From Neglectibacter timonensis (lineage in GTDB: Bacteria > Bacillota > Clostridia > Oscillospirales > Acutalibacteraceae): a stretch of DNA of 64,000 bases. Location: the NCBI RefSeq assembly GCF_900048895.1, contig NZ_LT160638.1, forward strand, positions 124,001 to 188,000, written 5' to 3'. The stretch's first letter is position 1, and every line of letters starts with the position of its first letter. The notes under the pieces are model-generated. The model saw only the letters and a program-made list of their open reading frames with translations, did no database searches and was not told where the DNA came from. Of this stretch, positions 1-9,578 are shown one piece after another. The position numbers and the translations under genes were made by a program.

Positions 1-1523
1 TTTGTGTTCACGTCTCCGGCCTTCAGGGTGAAGGAGTATTCCGGCGTCAGGGGGTCCGCCAGGCCGCCTGCCTCCGGGATGGTGGAGTCGGCGTTGAGAA
101 TCAGCTTGTCACCCTGAAACTGCAGCACAAATCGCTTGCCCCCCGCCATGCGGGTATTGCGCAGCTCCAGTTCCAGTTTGTCCACAGCGCGCCAGCGTCC
201 GATGGCTCCGTAAAGCACACCGTCCAGCTGGGTCAGCACATGGTGTCCTTCCATCCCTATCTTCAGCTCGCAACAGCCGTTGTCCTGAACGCATTGCAGC
301 CGCACGTCGCTGTTTCCGGCAAAAATCAGATGAAGCTCCTGCAGTGTTCCACCGTCCGGCTGGAATTTTCCGATGCCTCCGATCAGGTCAGTCAGAGAGG
401 GGGTGGGGGCGTTAGGCAGGTAGACGGCCCCGTTGAGGGATTCCTCCGCTCCGGGATTCCGCATGCCAAGCATGGGAGTGAGTTCCAGATTCCGCAGGCG
501 GTGGGCCAGTACATGGCAGTTCATGCGGTCCTCCGGCAGAGGTTCCGCCTGCATACCGGGCAGAAGTTTCTCCCACACAGAGGTCAAAACAGCCTGCAGG
601 CGCATAGAGGCGGAGGTGATCACCAGCACGGCGTCCTGTTCCGTGAATACGATGCCGTATTGGCCGAAGGCTCCGTCTCCGCGGAACACGCCCCGGGGCT
701 CACAACGCCAGAACTGGAAGCAGTAGCCTTGCTGCCAGTCGGGGTCGCCTCCCCAGCCCACACCCCTATTTTCGATTTGCTTGGAGGTGGCAGCCTGGAA
801 CCACTCCTTCCGAAGCAGCTGTTTTCCTTCCCATTGGCCCTGATTGGCTACAAACTGGATGAACCGTGCCATGTCCTCTGTGGTGAGGGAATACCCTGCT
901 CCACCCATTTCCGTACCGTCCGGCAGCGCTTGACAACGAATGTCGGACATGCCCAGGGGCTCTATGAGCCTTGGCCGCAGGAACTCGGTGAGGTGCTTGC
1001 CTGTTTTGCGCTTCAAAATAGCGCACAGCAGGTTGGTGCCCGCCGTATTGTACATGAATTTCGTACCCGGCTCATACACGAAGGGATGGGCAAGAAAAGC
1101 ACTGATCCAGTCCGGATCGTCGATCCCCATGTTGGGGATTTCGCTTTCATGGCCGCAGCCCATCATCAGAAGATGACGCACCGTGGCTTTTTTCAGATTT
1201 TCGCTGGGGTTCTCCGGAACCTTTTCCGGGAAGATATCCACCAGGCGGTCGTCCAGGCTGAGCAGGCCTTCCTGTTCGGCAAAACCGATGGCAGTGGAGG
1301 TCAGGCTCTTGCTGAAGGAGAACATGATGTGGGGAGAGGCCGGCGTATAGGGCTTCCACCAGCCCTCCGCACAGACTTTGCCATGGCGCAGCAGCATGAA
1401 GCTGTGCATTTCAATCCCATAGCGGTAAAGCTCGTCGAGAAATTCCAGAATCGACTTGGAGGAAATCCCCACGCTTTCCGGGGTGACCCGTTCAAAATCC
1501 ATCTTTTCAACACAACCTTTCAT
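1..1523 (-). CDS. Serine beta-lactamase-fold hydrolase (class C / EstB-like), 3' end outside window
   Basis: The reverse strand is open from an ATG at 1523 to the left edge, so the C-terminus is missing and about 507 residues are visible. The N-terminal ~350 residues match the beta-lactamase (PF00144) family: the nucleophile motif SFSK at residues 69-72, a Tyr motif FMYNTAGTN near 170, a typical HLLMMGCGH helix, and GDGAFGQYG in the place of the K/HxG strand. An extra ~150-residue C-terminal region rich in beta strands follows, as in many esterase or D-aminopeptidase relatives. No signal peptide is visible, so it is probably cytoplasmic. An in-frame ATG at 1502 is an alternative start; neither has a strong ribosome binding site. 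Substrate is unknown; a peptidase or esterase is as likely as a true beta-lactamase. Confidence 0.8.
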   Translation of the reverse strand, partial: MKGCVEKMDFERVTPESVGISSKSILEFLDELYRYGIEMHSFMLLRHGKVCAEGWWKPYTPASPHIMFSFSKSLTSTAIGFAEQEGLLSLDDRLVDIFPEKVPENPSENLKKATVRHLLMMGCGHESEIPNMGIDDPDWISAFLAHPFVYEPGTKFMYNTAGTNLLCAILKRKTGKHLTEFLRPRLIEPLGMSDIRCQALPDGTEMGGAGYSLTTEDMARFIQFVANQGQWEGKQLLRKEWFQAATSKQIENRGVGWGGDPDWQQGYCFQFWRCEPRGVFRGDGAFGQYGIVFTEQDAVLVITSASMRLQAVLTSVWEKLLPGMQAEPLPEDRMNCHVLAHRLRNLELTPMLGMRNPGAEESLNGAVYLPNAPTPSLTDLIGGIGKFQPDGGTLQELHLIFAGNSDVRLQCVQDNGCCELKIGMEGHHVLTQLDGVLYGAIGRWRAVDKLELELRNTRMAGGKRFVLQFQGDKLILNADSTIPEAGGLADPLTPEYSFTLKAGDVNT

Positions 1524-1634
1524 AATCCAGCGGACACCTACGCTCCGCTAACAAAAATTCATATCCTGTTTCCAGGAGAGGCTGCTCTTCTTTTCGAAAA
1601 CAGGAGAAGATATTTTTATCCTACCACAGTTTAA

Positions 1635-2972
<1,338 letters not shown>

Positions 2973-3032
2973 CAGAATCCCCGGCAGGCATGTAGAATAA
3001 ATACAATCAAGCAGTTGCATGGGGGGAAGAGA

Positions 3033-3863
3033 ATGGGTGCGGAAATGGAACGTGTGGAGACCTGTGTGCGGTATATTCGGGAAAAGACGGGGTTTGAGCC
3101 CCATACGGCTCTTGTGCTGGGCTCCGGCCTGGGCGGCTTTGCCGACAACGTCAAGATCGAAGCCGTGGTGGAGTACGGGGAGATCGAAGGGTTTCCCGTG
3201 TCCACCGTCAGCGGTCACAAGGGGCGTTTTGTCCTGGGCTATGTGGGAAAAGAGCCGGTTGCCGTTATGCAGGGAAGAGTCCACTACTATGAAGGCTATC
3301 CCATGCGGGACGTGGTGCTGCCCATCCGGGTGATGGCCCGGCTGGGGGCCCGCAGGCTGATCCTCACCAATGCGGCAGGGGGGATTCATCCAGACTTTGC
3401 CGCAGGAGCCCTGATGCTGCTCACCGACCATATCAGTTCTTTTATCCCTTCCCCCCTGCTGGGCCCCAATGAGGAAGCTTTTGGCCTCCGTTTTCCGGAT
3501 ATGTCGGAGGTGTACAGCAGAAGACTGCGCACGGTGGCGGAAGAGGAAGCCGGGAAGCTGGGAATCCCGCTGAAGCAGGGGGTCTATCTTCAGACTACAG
3601 GCCCAAACTACGAAACGCCCGCGGAAATCCGCATGTTCAGGACGCTGGGTGCGGACGCCGTGGGCATGAGCACGGCCTGCGAAGCTATGACGGCCCGGCA
3701 TTTGGGGCTCGAGGTCTGCGGTATCAGCTGCATCACCAATCTGGCAGCTGGAATCAGCAAGGCGCCTCTTTCCCATGAAGAGGTTAAGGCCACTGCGGAC
3801 CGGGTGGCGGAAGACTTTCAGGCCCTGCTCAGAGCGATGATCAGCAGAATGACAGAACTGTAA
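3033..3863 (+). CDS. punA: Purine-nucleoside phosphorylase (trimeric type)
   Basis: Phosphorolysis of (deoxy)inosine and guanosine to free base and pentose 1-phosphate, for purine salvage. The 276-residue protein has the class II PNP motifs in order: GSGLGGF phosphate loop, SGHKGRF, GRVHYYEGY, TNAAGGI, GPNYETPAEIR and CITNLAAG. The Glu of YETPAE and the Asn of ITNLAAG are the residues that in this family favour 6-oxopurines. The ATG at 3033 is chosen because GGGGGG sits six bases upstream; a longer TTG frame from 3015 lacks a binding site. It ends just before a strong bidirectional terminator. Confidence 0.95.
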   Translation: MGAEMERVETCVRYIREKTGFEPHTALVLGSGLGGFADNVKIEAVVEYGEIEGFPVSTVSGHKGRFVLGYVGKEPVAVMQGRVHYYEGYPMRDVVLPIRVMARLGARRLILTNAAGGIHPDFAAGALMLLTDHISSFIPSPLLGPNEEAFGLRFPDMSEVYSRRLRTVAEEEAGKLGIPLKQGVYLQTTGPNYETPAEIRMFRTLGADAVGMSTACEAMTARHLGLEVCGISCITNLAAGISKAPLSHEEVKATADRVAEDFQALLRAMISRMTEL

Positions 3864-3870
3864 AGAAATA

Positions 3871-3908
3871 AAAAAGCTTGCCGCATTGCTTTGCGGCAAG
3901 CTTTTTTT
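3871..3908. terminator. Bidirectional Rho-independent terminator
   Basis: A 15-bp perfect stem (3871-3885 with 3892-3906, loop TTGCTT) is flanked by A-rich sequence on one side and T7 on the other, so it can stop punA on the plus strand and the MATE gene on the minus strand. Confidence 0.93.
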
Positions 3909-3929
3909 ATGGAGACAATAGCGCGGGGC

Positions 3930-5279
3930 TTAGAGAGAACCGGCCTTTCGGCGTTTCCGGCCAAGCAGATAAAAATAACCGGCGCACAGCAGGATTTGAA
4001 CCACAGTGGAGCAGGGTGTGGCCAAGCCTACCAGGAACAGGGAGACAGGCTGGATGCGGCTCATCAGGAAGGAGACGGGGATGCGCACCAGAAAGGCGCC
4101 CGCAATCCCCTGGGCCATGACAAAGGTAGTCTTGCCGCAGCCGTTGAAGTAGCCGGAAAAGCAGAACAGGAAGGAAACCAGCAGGGTATCGACAGCGTAG
4201 GCGCGCAGATAGTCTGCGGAAGCTGCAATCACCTGAGGATCTCTGGCAAACAGGCCGGAGAGAAAGTCTCCGTGGAAAAAGGCGAGGAAAGCCATTGCAA
4301 CGCCGATGAGCAGGGAGGCGAGCATGCCGCAGACCATGGCGCGCACGGCTCTGTCGTTGCGGTTCGCACCGATGTTTTGGGCCACGAAAGCGGAAAGGGA
4401 CTGCATGAACGAGGAGGGCACCAGCATGATGAACATGCAGAGCTTTTCCGCTACGCCTACCCCGGCGGAGGGGATGACGCCCAGTGAGTTGACGATGGCG
4501 ATGATGGCCAGGAAAGAGATGCTCACCAGGGCGTCCTGCAGGGCGATAGGGAAACCCAGCTTCAGTGTTTTGAAGATCACCTGCCGGTGAAACCGGAGGT
4601 TTTTCCGGGAAAAGGGAAAGGGAAGCCCTCTTCTTCGGACCACCAGGACACACAGGACTACGCTGAGGGCCTGCGCCAGTACCGTGGCCAGGGCGGCCCC
4701 GGCTGCGGCCATATGAAATACGGCGACGAACAGCAGATCTCCCAGAATATTGCAGATACAGGCGATAAATACCGCAAGCAGGGGCGTTTTGGAATCCCCC
4801 ATCCCCCGGAAGATGCTGCCCAGCACGTTGTAGGCAACAATGAAGACGGCGCCTGCCGAGCAGATGCGCACGTAATCCACGGTTTTGTCAAAAGCTTCTG
4901 CCGGCGCCTGCATGGCGGCGCAGAAGGGACCGGCGAACAGAGTCATGGCTGCGGTGAGAAACAGGGCTAGCACAGCGAAAATACAGACGCCGGCCCCGAT
5001 TACATTCCCGGCCTCTTCAGGCTTCTTCTGACCGATTTTCTGTCCCAGCAGGATCGTGGTGCCCATGGACAGCCCCGTGATGACCGAGGTGATGGTCTGC
5101 ATGATCTGGCTGCCTGTGGAGACGGCGGAGACGTCCGCCGCCGCGCCGAACTGGCCCACGATGAGCAAGTCGGCCGCGCCGTACATGGCCTGCAGCAACA
5201 TGGCGAACAGTACGGGAAGAGAAAATTTCAGCAGCGGCCCTAAAATCTTTCCTTCCGTGAAATCTGACTGTGTACGCAT
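3930..5279 (-). CDS. MATE family multidrug/cation antiporter
   Basis: A 449-residue integral membrane protein with about 12 hydrophobic segments and the N-terminal MATE signature region (ILGPLLKFSLPVLFAMLLQA, then ADLLIVGQFGAAADVSAV). Proteins of the DinF/NorM superfamily export drugs or metabolites in exchange for Na+ or H+. The two halves are recognisable as the duplicated MatE domain, the second beginning near residue 240. The ATG at 5279 has GGAAGGGAAG eight bases upstream. It has its own sigma-A promoter at 5400-5428 and, unusually, a terminator between promoter and start codon, which suggests regulation by attenuation. Substrate cannot be told from sequence. Confidence 0.93.
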   Translation of the reverse strand: MRTQSDFTEGKILGPLLKFSLPVLFAMLLQAMYGAADLLIVGQFGAAADVSAVSTGSQIMQTITSVITGLSMGTTILLGQKIGQKKPEEAGNVIGAGVCIFAVLALFLTAAMTLFAGPFCAAMQAPAEAFDKTVDYVRICSAGAVFIVAYNVLGSIFRGMGDSKTPLLAVFIACICNILGDLLFVAVFHMAAAGAALATVLAQALSVVLCVLVVRRRGLPFPFSRKNLRFHRQVIFKTLKLGFPIALQDALVSISFLAIIAIVNSLGVIPSAGVGVAEKLCMFIMLVPSSFMQSLSAFVAQNIGANRNDRAVRAMVCGMLASLLIGVAMAFLAFFHGDFLSGLFARDPQVIAASADYLRAYAVDTLLVSFLFCFSGYFNGCGKTTFVMAQGIAGAFLVRIPVSFLMSRIQPVSLFLVGLATPCSTVVQILLCAGYFYLLGRKRRKAGSL

Positions 5280-5310
5280 TGTTTTGGCTTCCCTTCCACA
5301 AAATTTTCAT

Positions 5311-5358
5311 AAAAAACCGGATAAAACAACAGGCATCCCAGCCAGCTGTCTTATCCGG
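5311..5358 (-). terminator. Terminator/attenuator inside the MATE leader
   Basis: On the minus strand CCGGATAA (5358-5351) pairs with TTATCCGG (5324-5317), with possible inner pairs ACAG/CTGT and GGC/GCC, and is followed directly by U6 (5316-5311). It lies downstream of the MATE promoter and 32 bases before the start codon, so transcripts started at that promoter must read through it. It could also stop read-through from the PlsY-like gene. Confidence 0.75.
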
Positions 5359-5399
5359 CAAAACGCTTCTTTCTGAGCGGCTTCCCTCCGACGGAATTC

Positions 5400-5428
5400 A
5401 GTATAGCAAAAGGTTTTCAGGGCGTCAA
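5400..5428 (-). promoter_or_regulatory. Sigma-A promoter for the MATE gene
   Basis: TTGACG (5428-5423), 17-bp spacer, TATACT (5405-5400) reading leftwards. Predicted start near 5393 gives a leader of about 110 bases. Confidence 0.8.
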
Positions 5429-5453
5429 GTACCGAGTATCGGGAAAAGCAGGT

Positions 5454-6077
5454 TCAGGGTTCCTGGGGCTGCTTCTCCGGATGAGGGGCTGCCAGATGCG
5501 CATCCCGCAGATTTTTGTGAATCACCACCGCGGAAATTGCCATGCCGCCCAGCCCAAAGGGCCAGCGTCCCGTATAGGAAGCACCCAGCACGCAGGCGGC
5601 GGTGAAAAGGGAAAAGGTGACTACGGTACGTCTCTCATTGGGATGGATGGCCCAGACCGCAGAAAAGAAAATGTAGAAAGCGGCCAGCACGAAAACCAGC
5701 CAGCTCATGGGAACGAGGCCCAGCAGCGCGCCGAACGTGACGGCAATAGCCTTGCCGCCGCGTCCATGGTACAGCGGGGCGCAGGCGTGACCCAGGGTGG
5801 GGGAGGCCAGAACCAGGGCAAACCACAGACTTCGGGGATCCGTATACCGCAGGGCCAGAAAGACGGGGAGGAAGCCCTTGAACAGGTCGCAGAACACACA
5901 GAGCATCCCCACCGGGATCCCTGCGTATTTCACGGCGTTGGCGGCTCCGGGGTTGTGATCCTCGCTGAGAGCCCGGATATCCACACCCTTAAGCAGCCGG
6001 GGCAGATGATAGCTGAACAGCACGCTGCCCAGCAGAAAACCAAACAAAGAAAACAGCAGATAACGGAACGTCGTCAC
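5454..6077 (-). CDS. PlsY-like glycerol-3-phosphate acyltransferase family membrane protein
   Basis: A 207-residue membrane protein with five or more hydrophobic segments and the three PlsY motifs: GSVLFSYHLPR (motif 1), DHNPGAANAVKYAG (motif 2, usually GNPGATN) and GHACAPLYHGRGGKAIAVTFG (motif 3, usually GHxFPxFxxFxGGKGVAT). PlsY transfers acyl groups from acyl-phosphate to glycerol 3-phosphate at the membrane. The deviating motifs mean this may be a paralogue rather than the housekeeping enzyme. The GTG start at 6077 has GGAGG eight bases upstream; the nearby ATG at 6084 is out of frame. It follows a glycolipid glycosyltransferase, which suggests a shared role in membrane lipid synthesis. 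Confidence 0.8.
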   Translation of the reverse strand: MTTFRYLLFSLFGFLLGSVLFSYHLPRLLKGVDIRALSEDHNPGAANAVKYAGIPVGMLCVFCDLFKGFLPVFLALRYTDPRSLWFALVLASPTLGHACAPLYHGRGGKAIAVTFGALLGLVPMSWLVFVLAAFYIFFSAVWAIHPNERRTVVTFSLFTAACVLGASYTGRWPFGLGGMAISAVVIHKNLRDAHLAAPHPEKQPQEP

Positions 6078-6185
6078 AGTTCATACCTCCTTTTTCACAC
6101 AGACGGTTGCGCTGCTCGGAACTGTTCCGGACAGCGGACGGAAAACAGGGGTTAAAACCGGGAGCAGGGGATAAACCGGACCTCC

Positions 6186-7322
6186 TTAGTTTTTTGTCCC
6201 ATTATTGCTTGGTACATCCCCCGAGAGAATTATGGCGGCGATCTCTTCCGCCGCATTGGGATTTATTTCTCTTTTCTGGCATTCAGTCATACGCTGGAGG
6301 GCGGCCGTGTCTTCAGCGAGAGAAGCGGCAGCCAATGCGGCTGCTTTGGGGTGCACCGCACACACAGACAGGCCGTGGGAGACAAAAAATCTGGCGTTGG
6401 CTGTTTCACAGCCCGGTATTGGCCTGGTGTGTACCAAGGGAATGTTCTGCACGGCTGCTTCCGTGCTGGTGAGTCCTCCCGGCTTTGACAGCAGAATGTC
6501 GCAGGCGTCCATATACAGCGGCGCATTCCTGGTAAAGGCCACGGTCTGCACCCGTTTTTCCCGGGAAAAATCGTGATCGATGCGGTCTTTGAGCGCGGCG
6601 TTCCTGCCTGTCAAAATGAGAATGCGTGAATTTTTAGGACAGCTCAGCAGCAGATCCAATGCAAAAGAAGAGATGTCCCCAAACCCCATGCTGCCGGTCA
6701 TCACCAGAAAGACCTTTTCCTGTTCCGGCAGACCCAGCAGGAGGCGGGCCTCTGCCTTCGGCGTCTTCTGCAGGCAGCGGCGGGAAACTGGTATACCTGT
6801 GGGAATCAGTTTCTCCTGCGGGATTCCTTTTCCGGAAAATTCCCGTTTCAAATCTTCATGGGGGACAAAATAGGCGTCCAGCTCGGTCTCTTCCCAGAAA
6901 GGGATGCAGGTGTAATCGGTGGCAACCGCATAGGTCTTAACAGAGAGCCGCCCTTTTCTGCGCAGGCAGGTCAGGGTTTCAGCAGGGAAGAGGTGCGGAC
7001 ACACCACGGCGTCGAAGCCTGATTTTTCTATGTAGTCCCCCAGGGCTCCGGCGTACCGGGTGTTGGCCAGATAAACAGGGGATTTCAGCCATGGGTTGCT
7101 GATCAGGCCGCCCAGTTGATACAGACCGCCAAACAGGGAGGGCGCTTTTGTGGTGACGCTTACGTACGCTCCGCCGACAGTCTTTGAAGTGTTTCCGCGT
7201 GCAAAAGACAGGGCGTCCAACAGTTCGCATTCCGCGCCTGCAGCCTCCAGTTCCTCACGGACAGCCGATCCAGCTGAATTATGCCCCTGTCCCGTGTTGC
7301 AGGATAAGATCAGTACCCGCAT
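6186..7322 (-). CDS. MGDG synthase/UgtP-like diacylglycerol glycosyltransferase (copy 1)
   Basis: A 378-residue GT28-type glycosyltransferase. The N-terminal MGDG-synthase domain starts MRVLILSCNTGQGHNSAG (the acceptor-side GxGH loop), and the C-terminal nucleotide-sugar domain carries LVMTGSMGFGD and LLSKPGGLTSTEA. Family members add hexoses to diacylglycerol at the inner face of the membrane. A second member lies at 31673-32800, with only moderate similarity. Start at 7322 has AAGGGGG upstream. The next gene on the strand is PlsY-like, 108 bases on. Confidence 0.88.
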   Translation of the reverse strand: MRVLILSCNTGQGHNSAGSAVREELEAAGAECELLDALSFARGNTSKTVGGAYVSVTTKAPSLFGGLYQLGGLISNPWLKSPVYLANTRYAGALGDYIEKSGFDAVVCPHLFPAETLTCLRRKGRLSVKTYAVATDYTCIPFWEETELDAYFVPHEDLKREFSGKGIPQEKLIPTGIPVSRRCLQKTPKAEARLLLGLPEQEKVFLVMTGSMGFGDISSFALDLLLSCPKNSRILILTGRNAALKDRIDHDFSREKRVQTVAFTRNAPLYMDACDILLSKPGGLTSTEAAVQNIPLVHTRPIPGCETANARFFVSHGLSVCAVHPKAAALAAASLAEDTAALQRMTECQKREINPNAAEEIAAIILSGDVPSNNGTKN

Positions 7323-7352
7323 AGTTGTCGCCCCCTTTCGAGCTTTTTACTT

Positions 7353-7358
7353 ATTGTA
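7353..7358 (-). promoter_or_regulatory. Probable extended -10 promoter for the glycosyltransferase/PlsY-like genes
   Basis: Reading leftwards, TGA precedes TACAAT (7358-7353), an extended -10; the matching -35 (TTTCTT, 17 bp away) is poor. The remainder of 7323-7493, which is divergent intergenic DNA, shows no further feature. Confidence 0.5.
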
Positions 7359-7493
7359 TCACAAAAAAAACAGAGAAGAAAGACCTGTGAGGCCGTTTTT
7401 ACCAGTACAGAAGAAGATGGAAGGATGCGTGAACCTTTTTGGGTTTGGAATGAAACTTTGAAAAAGTTTTAACGAATTCATGAACAAAAAGGA

Positions 7494-7522
7494 TTGTAAA
7501 AAATTCCGGTTCGTGCTATCAT
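7494..7522 (+). promoter_or_regulatory. Sigma-A promoter for the sodium pump decarboxylase operon
   Basis: TTGTAA (7494-7499), 17-bp spacer, TATCAT (7517-7522), giving a leader of about 100 bases before the first start codon at 7629. Confidence 0.7.
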
Positions 7523-7628
7523 AGATCTGATTTTGATAAAATGCGGGAGAATGGTGTTTTTTCAAAATCCAACCATTGTTTTGTGTTAGTTTATTCATAA
7601 TGTCATGGCGAAGGGAGGTCAAATTTCT

Positions 7629-7907
7629 ATGAACGAACCGAGTTTTATCCAAGTTGTTCTCATGGGTCTTATCACAGTTTTCGTTGTGTTGATCTGTCTC
7701 ATTGTCATCATTAAGATTATGGGAGCTATCATGACGAAGGTCACTGGGAAAAGTGCTCCTCAGGCGGTTCCTGTTCCGCCTGCCGCACCTGTGCCTGCTG
7801 TGCAGCCTAACAAGCAGCTGCTGGTTGCCGCTATTGCGGCGGCTGTTGCAGAGGATATGGGCACGGATGTAAACCACATCAGAATTCACGCGATCCGGAA
7901 GCTGTGA
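7629..7907 (+). CDS. oadG: Na+-translocating decarboxylase gamma-type subunit (OadG family)
   Basis: A 92-residue protein with one N-terminal membrane helix (about residues 8-32), an Ala/Pro linker (APQAVPVPPAAPVPA) and a short C-terminal helix ending VNHIRIHAIRKL, typical of OadG/GcdD-type subunits that anchor the carboxyltransferase to the membrane pump. The start is set at 7629 by GGGAGGT nine bases upstream; a longer frame from 7605 would contain that binding site. First gene of a four-gene operon. Confidence 0.85.
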   Translation: MNEPSFIQVVLMGLITVFVVLICLIVIIKIMGAIMTKVTGKSAPQAVPVPPAAPVPAVQPNKQLLVAAIAAAVAEDMGTDVNHIRIHAIRKL

Positions 7908-7968
7908 GACAAGCCTGTCCGCGGTATAAAACAGTAAGAAGTATGATTTTAAGAGAGGGTATAAAACT

Positions 7969-8328
7969 ATGAGAAAGTACAATGTGAACGTCAACGGCAC
8001 TGCTTATGAAGTCACTGTAGAAGAAGTAAAGGGCGCCGCCCCTGCTCCTGTAGCCGCTCCCGCTCCTGCAGCTGTCCCTGCTCCGGCTCCGGCTGCCGCC
8101 GCACCTGCAGGTGCAGGAGAGCAAGTAACTGCTCCCATGCCCGGCACCATTCTGGACGTAAAGGTGGCCGCAGGCCAGACTGTCAAGTCCGGCGACGTGC
8201 TGATGGTTCTGGAAGCCATGAAGATGGAAAACGAGATCATGGCTCCCAAGGATGGCACAGTTACCGCTGTTTCTGTCTCCAAGGGCGCTTCCGTAGAGAG
8301 CGGAACACTCCTTTGCACCATCGCATAA
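7969..8328 (+). CDS. Biotin carboxyl carrier protein of the sodium pump decarboxylase
   Basis: A 119-residue carrier. An N-terminal strand region (1-20) is followed by an Ala/Pro hinge (about 22-48) and a biotinyl domain with the motif EAMKMENE; Lys85 is the expected biotin site. It carries CO2 from the carboxyltransferase to the membrane beta subunit. Having the carrier as a separate gene, rather than as the C-terminus of the alpha subunit, resembles glutaconyl-CoA and methylmalonyl-CoA decarboxylases and several clostridial oxaloacetate decarboxylases. Confidence 0.93.
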   Translation: MRKYNVNVNGTAYEVTVEEVKGAAPAPVAAPAPAAVPAPAPAAAAPAGAGEQVTAPMPGTILDVKVAAGQTVKSGDVLMVLEAMKMENEIMAPKDGTVTAVSVSKGASVESGTLLCTIA

Positions 8329-8373
8329 GGTGCTTTTTTTCCCTAATACTAATTAAAGGAGTGTAACAATTCA

Positions 8374-9540
8374 ATGGAAGCCATTATGAACTTCTTGCAG
8401 AATACAGGCTTCGCTCTGATTGGACAGAATCCTCTCTGTCTGGTGATGATCCTGGTTTCCTGTGTTCTGCTGTATCTTGCCATTGTCAAGAGATTTGAGC
8501 CCCTGCTGCTGCTGCCCATCGCCTTTGGCATGCTGTTGACGAACCTGCCCGGCGCTGGAATGTACCATGCCGAGTACTTCGCCAACGGGGTGATCGACTG
8601 GGCTGCTTTGGGGACTGGCCACGGAGGCCTGATCGACTACCTGTATCTGGGCGTCAAACTGGGCATTTACCCCTGCCTGATCTTCGTGGGCGTGGGCGCT
8701 ATGACCGATTTTGGTCCCCTGATTGCCAACCCCAAGAGCTTGCTTCTGGGCGCTGCCGCCCAGGTCGGCATTTTCCTTACCTTTATCGGCGCCAACCTGC
8801 TGGGCTTTACCGGCCCCCAGTCCGCCTCTATCGGCATCATCGGCGGCGCGGACGGCCCCACCGCCATCTATACCACGGCTGCCCTGGCGCCTGAACTGCT
8901 GGGCCCCATTGCCGTGGCGGCCTATTCGTACATGGCTCTGGTCCCGGTCATCCAGCCCCCCATCATGAAGCTGCTGACCAGTAAGGAAGAGCGCAGGATC
9001 AAGATGAAGCAGCTTCGCCCGGTTTCCAAAACTGAGAAGATCCTGTTCCCCATCATCGTCACCATCTTTGTCTCCCTCATGCTGCCCTCAGCCGCTCCGC
9101 TGGTCGGCTGCCTGATGTTGGGCAACCTGATGCGTGAGTCCGGCGCTGTGGACCGTCTGAGCAAGACCGTTCAGAACGAACTGATGAACATTGTCACCAT
9201 CTTCCTGGGCATCTCTGTGGGAGCTACCGCCACCGCGGCCAACTTCCTGAACCTCCAGACTCTGGAAATCCTGGTGATGGGCGTTTGCGCCTTTGCCCTG
9301 GGAACTGCCGGCGGCGTGCTGCTCGCTAAGCTGATGAATGTGTTCGCGAAGGAGAAGGTCAATCCTCTGATTGGCTCCGCCGGTGTTTCCGCCGTACCCA
9401 TGGCGGCCCGTGTTTCCCAGGTGGTGGGGCAGAAGGAAGATCCTTCCAACTTCCTTCTGATGCACGCAATGGGTCCCAACGTGGCCGGCGTAATCGGTTC
9501 CGCTGTGGCGGCCGGTGTGCTGCTGTCCCTGTTTGGTTAA
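8374..9540 (+). CDS. oadB: Na+-translocating decarboxylase beta subunit (OadB/GcdB/MmdB)
   Basis: A 388-residue membrane protein with about 10 hydrophobic segments that decarboxylates carboxybiotin and exports Na+. Family signatures are present: [36 protein letters not shown] (the conserved Asp loop) and [14 protein letters not shown] near the C-terminus. AAAGGAG lies upstream of the ATG at 8374. It sits between the carrier and the alpha subunit genes. The resulting Na+ gradient could feed transporters such as the MATE or NhaC proteins in this window. Confidence 0.95.
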   Translation: MEAIMNFLQNTGFALIGQNPLCLVMILVSCVLLYLAIVKRFEPLLLLPIAFGMLLTNLPGAGMYHAEYFANGVIDWAALGTGHGGLIDYLYLGVKLGIYPCLIFVGVGAMTDFGPLIANPKSLLLGAAAQVGIFLTFIGANLLGFTGPQSASIGIIGGADGPTAIYTTAALAPELLGPIAVAAYSYMALVPVIQPPIMKLLTSKEERRIKMKQLRPVSKTEKILFPIIVTIFVSLMLPSAAPLVGCLMLGNLMRESGAVDRLSKTVQNELMNIVTIFLGISVGATATAANFLNLQTLEILVMGVCAFALGTAGGVLLAKLMNVFAKEKVNPLIGSAGVSAVPMAARVSQVVGQKEDPSNFLLMHAMGPNVAGVIGSAVAAGVLLSLFG

Positions 9541-9578
9541 GCGACTGATCGTTTCTGTGATATTCACAGGGAAAGGAA

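Noticed and set aside
240-1634. 464-codon plus-strand open frame
   Set aside because: It is antisense to the beta-lactamase-fold gene, whose motifs are clear; it has no family features or ribosome binding site.
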